Source of the DNA: an uncultured Eggerthellaceae bacterium
GTDB taxonomy: Bacteria > Actinomycetota > Coriobacteriia > Coriobacteriales > Eggerthellaceae
Assembly: GCA_946618265.1 (NCBI GenBank)
Contig: CAMOLA010000062.1
Span: 1-12,059 of the forward strand
Length of the DNA: 12,059 nt
Direction of reading: 5' to 3'
The notes under the pieces are model-generated. The model was not told the origin of the DNA and searched no databases. It worked only from the letters and a program-made list of their open reading frames with translations. Shown here one piece after another: positions 7,308-12,059 of this stretch. How positions within the stretch are numbered: the stretch's first letter is position 1; every line of letters begins with the position of its first letter. The position numbers and the translations under genes were made by a program.

Positions 7308-7746
7308 CGTCAACATCGTCATGGAGGCCGGCGGTGTCATGAACAGCGTCAACGCCACCTCGTTCGAGAAGATGATCATCGACTTCGAGATCATTCGCCA
7401 GGTTAAGTTCGTCCATACGCCCTTCGAGGTCGACGAAGAATCGCTCAACGTCGAGGAGATCATCGAGCTTGCGCAAGATGGCACCTTCGTCGACGCCGAT
7501 TCGACGCTCGATAACTTCGACATCGTCTATCAGCCGCACATCGGCAGCCGCCTCCCGGCTGATGAGGGACAGTTCAAGCAGAGCATCGACAAGGAGATGG
7601 CACGCCTGCTGGCCGCCTACGATGCCAACCGTCCCGTGCTCGAGGACGACGTGCGTCTGGCGATGCGCGACGCGCTGGCCAAGTCGGGCCTTGACGCCGA
7701 GTGGTTCGACAGGATCGAAGAGCTCGCAGCTCCTGCAGCCGAATAA
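7288..7746 (+). pseudogene. C-terminal remnant of a second MttB-family methyltransferase
   Basis: From about 7306 the frame reads HVNIVMEAGGVMNSVNATS then FEKMIIDFE, which aligns with DNYMIHAAGVLNGYVTTS and YDKILQDFE near residue 340 of the intact methyltransferase at 2602-4062. The match continues through VDEESLNVEEI (VDEETIPMDEI there), the DGTFVDADSTLDNF segment, HIGSR and a helical C-terminus. About 150 residues remain, the last third of the family length. ATG 7288 is the first start after an in-frame stop at 7270 but has no Shine-Dalgarno. The 5' two thirds are missing at the same place where the opposite-strand BCCT fragment begins, so both were probably cut by one rearrangement. It is not a 3' copy of the 11455 gene that could be checked here, because that gene's 3' end is outside the window. 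Confidence 0.75.
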
Positions 7747-7808
7747 CCGCTCGGCGGGGTGGCGGGGGATCGTCTATCCTCATCTCGTTTCCCTCTTTTT
7801 AAAGGAAC

Positions 7809-7888
7809 GGTAGAAACCAGGTCCGGAAAAGTAACCAGGGAAACAAAAATCCGAGGATGATGAAAGAGCCGTCTCTCTGCCACCCGAC
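7809..7888 (+). promoter_or_regulatory. Leader segment with weak cobalamin-riboswitch-like blocks
   Basis: The 7747-7994 gap holds a stretch with AAAAG (7827-7831), six bases, GGGAA (7838-7842), then ATCCG and TGCCACC (7878-7884). GTCCGG (7821-7826) can pair with CCGAC (7884-7888) if one C is bulged. As remembered from the compact env8-type cobalamin riboswitch, the AAAAG-N6-GGGAA spacing and the TGCCACC block before the closing helix look alike. However, the 5' strand of the T-loop hairpin (GGTG) is not visible and the segment is shorter. An intrinsic terminator follows 14 nt later and a tetR-type gene after that, which is riboswitch-like architecture. Speculative; chance similarity or a decayed element is quite possible. 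Confidence 0.2.
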
Positions 7889-7901
7889 ATAATGCGAACT
7901 T

Positions 7902-7942
7902 CCGCCCCCAGGCCGCCGACTTCCTGGGGGCGGTGTTTTTTT
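7902..7942 (+). terminator. Strong intrinsic (Rho-independent) terminator
   Basis: A perfect 11-bp stem pairs CCGCCCCCAGG (7902-7912) with CCTGGGGGCGG (7923-7933) around a 10-nt loop. It is followed by TG and seven T residues (7936-7942). It lies about 155 bp beyond the stop of the methyltransferase remnant and about 50 bp before the first tetR-type gene. It would end transcripts coming from the scar region, or act as the expression platform of a leader element. Confidence 0.9.
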
Positions 7943-7994
7943 GTTAGGAGTGGTACACTTACGCAGGTGCATGCAGGACGGTTTTGAGTAGGAC

Positions 7995-8729
7995 ATGGTC
8001 GGAGTCAAGCGGAAATACATCGAGGCGGCGTATCGGCTGCTTGAATGCGAAGGCCTCGAGGGCGTTTCCATTCGCAAGGTTGCCGACGAGATCGGCTGCA
8101 GCTCGGCTGCGCTGTACCGCCATTTCCCCGACGTCAACCGGCTGACCGCCGTCGCATCGGTGCGCTTCCTGCGACCCTATATCGAAAATGCGCGCATCCT
8201 GTCACAGGTTGATCTCAATCCGCTCGAGCTCAACCTGCAGCTCTGGGAATGCCTTGTCTACTACTCGTTCCAGAACGCGTCGATTTTCGAGAGCCTGTTC
8301 TTCGGCGGCGAATCGGGCTCGTTGCGTGCCGAGGCTATTGCGGAGTACTTCGAGCAATATCCCGAAGACGTCGAGGGGCTGAAAGACTTCATGCTCGAGA
8401 TGGTCACCGATTCCACGATAGCCGAGCGCGATTTGGTTCTGCTCGGGCGCGCAGCAGCAATGGGCATGTTGTCGCAAGAAAGCGCCCAGTTTCTCTGTCG
8501 GCTCGACTCCTATCTGTACCGCGGCATGCTCGCCGAAAGACGCGCACGGGGCAGAGAGGGCTTTCGCGAGGACGCCAAGGAATTCATGCAGCTGCTCATC
8601 CGCAGTTATACGACTCAGCTCGAGGACGGCTATTCGATCCTCGTCGTGAACGAGGATTTCGATGTGCCGGATATGGTGCGCGAATCGGGAGAGCGCTCCT
8701 CGTATCGGGTCGAGTCCGCAGTCGCGTAG
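7995..8729 (+). CDS. TetR/AcrR-family transcriptional regulator (first of a tandem pair)
   Basis: A 244-residue repressor-type protein. The N-terminal helix-turn-helix domain runs KRKYIEAAYRLLECEGLEG, VSIRKVADEIGCSSAALYRHF (about residues 5-44), a textbook TetR_N pattern ending in the YRHF recognition helix. The remaining 190 residues form the helical ligand/dimer domain, with NPLELNLQLWECL and RSYTTQLEDGYSIL shared with the next gene. ATG 7995 is kept because its N-terminus lines up with the paralogue, although the only purine-rich stretch (AGGA) is just 1 nt upstream, so translation initiation may be weak. It lies downstream of a strong terminator and needs its own promoter, which I could not identify with confidence. 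Probable role: control of neighbouring amine-transport/demethylation genes. Ligand unknown. Confidence 0.88.
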   Translation: MVGVKRKYIEAAYRLLECEGLEGVSIRKVADEIGCSSAALYRHFPDVNRLTAVASVRFLRPYIENARILSQVDLNPLELNLQLWECLVYYSFQNASIFESLFFGGESGSLRAEAIAEYFEQYPEDVEGLKDFMLEMVTDSTIAERDLVLLGRAAAMGMLSQESAQFLCRLDSYLYRGMLAERRARGREGFREDAKEFMQLLIRSYTTQLEDGYSILVVNEDFDVPDMVRESGERSSYRVESAVA

Positions 8730-8846
8730 TCGCCCCAAACTCCGAGAGAAATCGGCTCACGTTCGCCCAGCGCTCATCTTGCCGTAAAGCGCGCATTCTC
8801 GACTAATCCCAGCTCAGGCACATAAATCTGACAGACTACATCTACA

Positions 8847-8865
8847 TTTGTGCTCTCTGCACAAA
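8847..8865. promoter_or_regulatory. Dyad TTTGTGC-N5-GCACAAA
   Basis: A perfect 7+7 inverted repeat with a 5-bp spacer (TTTGTGC 8847-8853, GCACAAA 8859-8865) directly abuts the first arm of the larger inverted repeat. Its sequence is unrelated to that repeat, so it could be the site of a different regulator, for example the first TetR-type protein. No second copy was noticed in the window. Confidence 0.4.
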
Positions 8866-8947
8866 AATGTTACTAGTGATAACATATTTGTCCTCACCCG
8901 CTTGCAAAGTAGCTTTTCTGCCAGTATGTTATCACTAGTAACATTTT
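8864..8947. repeat. Perfect 23-bp inverted repeat, probable paired TetR operators
   Basis: Arm 1 (8864-8886) and arm 2 (8925-8947) are exact reverse complements separated by 38 bp. Each contains TGTTACTAGTGATAACA or its complement, which is itself an imperfect dyad (ATGTTA at one end, TAACAT at the other) as expected for a dimeric TetR-family protein. The second arm covers the predicted -10 box of the following tetR-type gene and ends 38 bp before its start codon. This points to autorepression and control of the downstream genes. Confidence 0.75.
8902..8930 (+). promoter_or_regulatory. Predicted promoter of the second tetR-type gene and downstream genes
   Basis: TTGCAA (8902-8907) and TATGTT (8925-8930) are spaced by exactly 17 bp, each with two mismatches to the sigma-70 consensus. 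The -10 lies inside arm 2 of the inverted repeat, so a bound repressor would block RNA polymerase. Transcription would begin near 8937, giving about 50 nt of leader. TTGCAA is its own reverse complement, so it could serve as -35 for the opposite direction too, but that spacing (15 bp) is poor and no gene lies that way. Confidence 0.5.
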
Positions 8948-8985
8948 ATGACGTTTTTGTCGTGCCGATTTTGCTGGGAGTGCTG

Positions 8986-9768
8986 ATGGCGGGCGCGAAG
9001 CGCAAATACATCGAAGCGGCGTACGATTTGCTCGTGCGCGACGGCGTCGAGGGCGTTTCCATTCGCAAGGTGGCCGACGAGCTCGGTTGCAGCTCTGCGG
9101 CTCTCTACCGGCATTTCCCTGATATCGAAAAGCTGGTCGCCGTCGCTTCGATTCGATTCTTCCGCGATTACATCGAGGATGCGCGAGTACTGTCGAAGGT
9201 GGACCTGAACCCCCTCGAGCTCAACTTGCAGCTCTGGGAATGCTTGGCGTTCTATTCGTTTCGAGATGCCGGCGTGTTCGAGAACCTGTTCTTCGGCGAC
9301 TCCGTCGGCGGCATGTACCAGGAAGCGGCCGCAGAGTATTTCGAGCAGTATCCGGAGGACCTTTCGGGTCTGAAGGATTTCATGTTGGACATGTTCAGGA
9401 ATGCGACCATCGTCGAGAGGGACTCGATCCTCCTCAATCGCGCGGCAGATAGGGGCATGCTCTCGCATGACGCCGCTGCGTACCTGAGCAAGGTGGATTC
9501 GTACCTGTACCGTGGCATGCTTTCGGACGTCCGCAGTCGCGACGTGGCCGAAGAGGACACCCGCTGGGTCATTCACGAGTTCATGCAACTGCTCATCCGC
9601 AGCTACACGACGCAGCTCGAGGAAGGCTATTCGATTCTCACCGTATCGTCCGATTTCAGTTTGTCCGATCAAGCGAAAGGCGAGAACGTGCGGTCATCGT
9701 ATCGCATCAAGGTTCTATCGGCAAGACACCTTCCCGACGGCGGGGGGATGGCGCGGGCGTCTGCGTAA
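8986..9768 (+). CDS. TetR/AcrR-family transcriptional regulator (second of a tandem pair)
   Basis: A 260-residue paralogue of the preceding regulator. The DNA-binding domain KRKYIEAAYDLLVRDGVEG, VSIRKVADELGCSSAALYRHF is almost identical to that of its neighbour, and the ligand domain shares VDLNPLELNLQLWECL, AEYFEQYPEDL, GLKDFMLDM, DSYLYRGML and RSYTTQLEEGYSIL. ATG 8986 is chosen because GGGAG lies 5 nt upstream and because the N-terminus then matches the paralogue. An upstream in-frame TTG at 8848 would add 46 residues, but that stretch is the operator/promoter DNA. The gene follows a perfect inverted repeat that is probably its own operator. The 86-bp gap to the BCCT gene has no terminator, so it may be co-transcribed with that gene and the methyltransferase after it. 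The near-identical recognition helices suggest that both regulators bind the same or similar sites. Confidence 0.88.
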   Translation: MAGAKRKYIEAAYDLLVRDGVEGVSIRKVADELGCSSAALYRHFPDIEKLVAVASIRFFRDYIEDARVLSKVDLNPLELNLQLWECLAFYSFRDAGVFENLFFGDSVGGMYQEAAAEYFEQYPEDLSGLKDFMLDMFRNATIVERDSILLNRAADRGMLSHDAAAYLSKVDSYLYRGMLSDVRSRDVAEEDTRWVIHEFMQLLIRSYTTQLEEGYSILTVSSDFSLSDQAKGENVRSSYRIKVLSARHLPDGGGMARASA

Positions 9769-9777
9769 CGGCGCTTG

Positions 9778-9795
9778 CGAGGCGCGCGAGGCGCG
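9778..9795. repeat. Short tandem repeat GAGGCGCGC x2
   Basis: Two adjacent copies of the 9-mer GAGGCGCGC lie in the 86-bp gap between the second tetR-type gene and the BCCT gene. The tract is GC-rich and can form small alternative hairpins, but no T-run follows. No function can be assigned. The gap ends in the strong ribosome-binding site AAGGAGGG. Confidence 0.35.
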
Positions 9796-9854
9796 CATGC
9801 AGGAAGCTTGCGGATCGTGTCTCCGACGGTCGCGGGTGGCGTTAAGGAGGGTTC

Positions 9855-11399
9855 ATGGAGGAAAAGAAAGACAGGCACGTTCTCGTCGTATCGGCGGTTA
9901 TCGTCGTTGCGTTCGTCGTGTTCGGGGCGGTTGCGCCCAGTGCGCTCAACGATGTCGCCAACGTGCTGTTCAACGTGTTCACCGGCGATTTCGGGTGGCT
10001 GTACCTGCTGATCGTGTTCGTCATGGTGCTGTACGCCATCGCCATTGGTCTGAGCAAGTACGGAAACATCAAGCTTGGGCATGACGAGGACGAGCCTGAA
10101 TTCTCCAATTTTGCATGGTTCGCCCAGCTGTTCGGTGGCGGCATGGGCATCGGTCTGGTGTTCTGGAGCGTCGCAGAGCCCATCATGGATTACATGGCGC
10201 CGCCGAGCGCCGATCCGTTGACCAATGCCGCAATGCACGAGGCCATGCAGACGGTGTTCTTCCACTGGAGCATTTCGCCGTGGGCGATTTTCGCGGTGGC
10301 CGGCCTGGGTCTGGGCTACTTCGCGTTCCGCATGGATCGGCCGTTCCTCGTAAGCTCCGCGTTCGAGCCGCTGCTCGGCGATAAGGTGCACGGGCCCATC
10401 GGCAAGGCCATCGACATCCTGGCCGTGTTCGCCACCATTTTCGGCGTGGCCACGAGCTTGGGCTTGGGCACCGTGCAGATCACGGGCGGGCTTAACTACG
10501 TGTACGGCGTCGAGAGCTCGACGTTGCTCAACTGCGCGATCATCGCGGGCATCACCGCCCTGTTCACGCTCGCGACGCTGTCGGGACTCGGCAAGGCCAT
10601 GCAGTACGTGGCCAACTTCAAGGTGTATCTGTCCATCGCGTTCATGGTGTTCATCTTCGTGTTCGGCGGGGCGGTGTTCATCTGCAACATCCTGGTCACC
10701 GACCTCGGCGGATACCTGCAGAACTTCATCCACAAGAGCCTCTGGGCCGAAAACGTCGACTTCATCCAGAGCTGGACGGTGTTCTACTGGGCCTGGTGGA
10801 TTGCCTGGGCGCCGTTCTGCGGCCAGTTCGTGGCCCGCGTCTCGCGCGGCCGCACCATCCGCCAGTACCTGTTCGCGGTCATGTTGCTGCCCGCCGGGTT
10901 CTGCGTGATCTGGCTTGCCATCTACGGTGGCGCCGCGTTCAACATCGATGCCCTCACGGGAGGCGCCATCCAGGCAGCTGTTGGTGCAGATTCCACGACC
11001 GGTTTGTTCGCGCTGTTGGAGAATCTGCCGATTTACCAGGTGACGGCCCCGCTCGCCATCATCTTGATCGTGGTGTGCTTCTGGGGGTCGGCGAATTCGG
11101 CGACGTTCGTGCTCTCGATGCTCACCGACGGCGGCAACATGGAGCCCTCCAAGCCGCTGCGCGCCGGATGGGGCATCGCGCAAGGCGGCGTCACGATCAT
11201 CTGCATCATCGTCGGCGGCACCGAGATCCTCAAGATCTTGCAGACGCTTTCGATCGCGGCGGCGTTCCCGTACATGTTCGTCATCGTGTTCATGATGGTG
11301 TCGATGGCAATCGCGTTGAAGAACGACCCCGCTATGCGGGAATCTTCCGGCCAAGCTGAGCCGGAACCCATTACGGAGGCAATTCCGCAGCCTAAATAG
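9855..11399 (+). CDS. BCCT-family betaine/carnitine/choline transporter
   Basis: A complete 514-residue secondary transporter for quaternary ammonium compounds with about 12 membrane segments. Landmarks: GGGMGIGLVFWSVAEP (94-109, TM3 glycine motif and AEP), FFHWSISPW (135-143, TM4 aromatics), YWAWWIAWAPF (311-321, the TM8 aromatic box that cages the trimethylammonium group), ARVSRGRTIRQ (327-337) and GSANSATFVLSML (411-423). The GMGIG form is that of sodium-coupled BetP-like members, although coupling is inferred only. The cytoplasmic tail (MRESSGQAEPEPITEAIPQPK) is short and lacks the long charged osmosensory helix of BetP, so a catabolic uptake role fits better than osmotic control. A near-perfect AAGGAGGG Shine-Dalgarno lies 3 nt before the ATG. 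A 55-bp gap leads to the methyltransferase gene, so the pair probably forms an uptake-and-demethylation unit. Confidence 0.95.
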   Translation: MEEKKDRHVLVVSAVIVVAFVVFGAVAPSALNDVANVLFNVFTGDFGWLYLLIVFVMVLYAIAIGLSKYGNIKLGHDEDEPEFSNFAWFAQLFGGGMGIGLVFWSVAEPIMDYMAPPSADPLTNAAMHEAMQTVFFHWSISPWAIFAVAGLGLGYFAFRMDRPFLVSSAFEPLLGDKVHGPIGKAIDILAVFATIFGVATSLGLGTVQITGGLNYVYGVESSTLLNCAIIAGITALFTLATLSGLGKAMQYVANFKVYLSIAFMVFIFVFGGAVFICNILVTDLGGYLQNFIHKSLWAENVDFIQSWTVFYWAWWIAWAPFCGQFVARVSRGRTIRQYLFAVMLLPAGFCVIWLAIYGGAAFNIDALTGGAIQAAVGADSTTGLFALLENLPIYQVTAPLAIILIVVCFWGSANSATFVLSMLTDGGNMEPSKPLRAGWGIAQGGVTIICIIVGGTEILKILQTLSIAAAFPYMFVIVFMMVSMAIALKNDPAMRESSGQAEPEPITEAIPQPK

Positions 11400-11454
11400 C
11401 GGATGAACGATAGGTGTTGAAGTAGGGAAAACGATTCGTAGGAAAGGAAATCAC

Positions 11455-12059
11455 ATGTCTCGAGATCGCATCCCAACACAGAGCGTTCTGACCGACAACC
11501 AGGTCGATCGCATCAACGAAGAAGTCATGAAGATCTTGACCGAGATCGGCGTTGACTTCGAGTACCAGCCTGCAGTGGACGTGCTCAAGGAGCACGGCTG
11601 CAAGGTCGATGGCTCGCGCGTCTACTTTGACCGCGCCTTCGTCGAGGCCCGTATCGCCGAGGCCCCGAGCGAGTTCACGCTCAAGGCCCGCGATGAGAAG
11701 AAGAGCACCTGGTGCGGCGATGGCAGCTTCATCCTCACGCCGTCCTATGGTCCTCCGTTCGTCTACACCCTCGACGGCGGCCGCCGCGGCACGACCTCCG
11801 AGGACTACAACAACGTGGTGAAGCTGTGCCACATGAGCCAGAACATCAACCACACCGGTCACAACGTCGTCGAGATGTGCGACTATCCTGACGAGATCCG
11901 TCACCTCAAGATGATCGAATCCCACATCAAGTACTCCGACAAGGCCTTCATGGGCGCTGCTCATGGCACCGTCTGCGCCAAGGACACCGTCGAGATGTGC
12001 AAGATTCTCTACGGCATGGACGACGAGACGATCAAGAACACCCCGATCGTCAACACGCT
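11455..12059 (+). CDS. MttB-family corrinoid methyltransferase, N-terminal part (runs off the right edge)
   Basis: About 201 residues of an open frame beginning MSRDRIPTQSVLTDNQVD. The pattern VMKILTEIGVDFEYQPAVDV, the EHGCKVDGSRVYFDR segment and APSEFTLKARD matches the N-terminal third of MttB-superfamily methyltransferases and parallels MLSEIG, HGVRVEGEVAYW and APEEFTIYARN in the gene at 2602-4062. The rest of the similarity is low, so the two probably handle different substrates. GGAAAGGA before ATG 11455 is a reasonable ribosome-binding site (8-nt spacing). Whether the full protein is pyrrolysine-free cannot be seen, since the region where an in-frame TAG would fall is outside the window. 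Codons end mostly in C or G (AAC, ATC, GAG, CTC), more uniformly than in the regulators, suggesting good expression. Linked with the BCCT gene just upstream. Confidence 0.9.
   Translation, partial: MSRDRIPTQSVLTDNQVDRINEEVMKILTEIGVDFEYQPAVDVLKEHGCKVDGSRVYFDRAFVEARIAEAPSEFTLKARDEKKSTWCGDGSFILTPSYGPPFVYTLDGGRRGTTSEDYNNVVKLCHMSQNINHTGHNVVEMCDYPDEIRHLKMIESHIKYSDKAFMGAAHGTVCAKDTVEMCKILYGMDDETIKNTPIVNT

Noticed and set aside
7288..7523. Translation of the BCCT fragment from the ATG at 7523
   Set aside because: The first 70 or so residues of that frame are antisense to the methyltransferase fragment, low in complexity (rich in S and T) and unlike any BCCT sequence.
8864..8947. The inverted repeat as a miniature transposable element or as a terminator
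   Set aside because: No target-site duplication flanks it and no other copy is seen in the window. As a terminator its 38-nt loop is too long, and the position over a -10 box fits an operator better.
8848..8985. An N-terminal extension of the second TetR-type protein starting at TTG 8848
   Set aside because: The extension is the AT-rich operator and promoter DNA with the 23-bp inverted repeat. ATG 8986 has a good Shine-Dalgarno and aligns with the paralogue's start.
9669..11354. A 561-residue open frame on the minus strand
   Set aside because: It lies opposite the intact BCCT gene and its product is dominated by H, R, E, D and Q, typical of antisense frames in GC-rich coding DNA. No membrane or enzyme motif is visible.

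Overview
The window looks like high-GC chromosomal DNA from an anaerobic actinobacterium, most plausibly a gut Eggerthellaceae/Coriobacteriia member. That is inferred from the protein families: pyrrolysine-free MttB-type methyltransferases paired with several BCCT transporters, MerR and TetR regulators, and GC-rich coding DNA with AT-rich regulatory gaps. No rRNA, tRNA, CRISPR array, transposase or integrase was seen.

Region 1 (1-5484, minus strand) is a probable four-gene operon. In transcription order it holds an MFS transporter (GTG start at 5484), a non-pyrrolysine MttB-family methyltransferase, a two-domain cupin protein, and a BCCT betaine/carnitine/choline-type transporter that runs off the left edge. 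Each of the three gaps between these genes carries a hairpin just after the upstream stop codon. A divergent MerR-family regulator (5763-6629, plus) faces the operon. The gap between them holds a minus-strand promoter with a 19-bp spacer and a palindrome in it, the layout expected of a MerR-controlled promoter.

Region 2 (6660-7746) is a scar. The C-terminal part of a second BCCT transporter (minus) is joined head to head with the C-terminal part of a second MttB methyltransferase (plus). Both have lost their 5' halves at the same point, near 7305. About 155 bp further on lies a strong intrinsic terminator (7902-7942), preceded by a short stretch that weakly resembles a compact cobalamin riboswitch.

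Region 3 (7995 to the right edge, plus) has two tandem, closely similar TetR-type regulators, then a complete BCCT transporter and the start of a third MttB-family methyltransferase, which runs off the right edge. Between the two tetR genes is an AT-rich control region with a perfect 23-bp inverted repeat. Each arm is itself a dyad, and one arm covers a predicted -10 box.

Taken together, the window holds two separately regulated modules for uptake and probably corrinoid-dependent demethylation of methylated (quaternary) amines: one MerR-linked with MFS, bicupin and BCCT, and one TetR-linked with BCCT. A wreck of a third module lies between them. No corrinoid protein and no methylcorrinoid:tetrahydrofolate methyltransferase is present in the window, so the methyl acceptor must be encoded elsewhere. 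The substrates cannot be read from the sequence.
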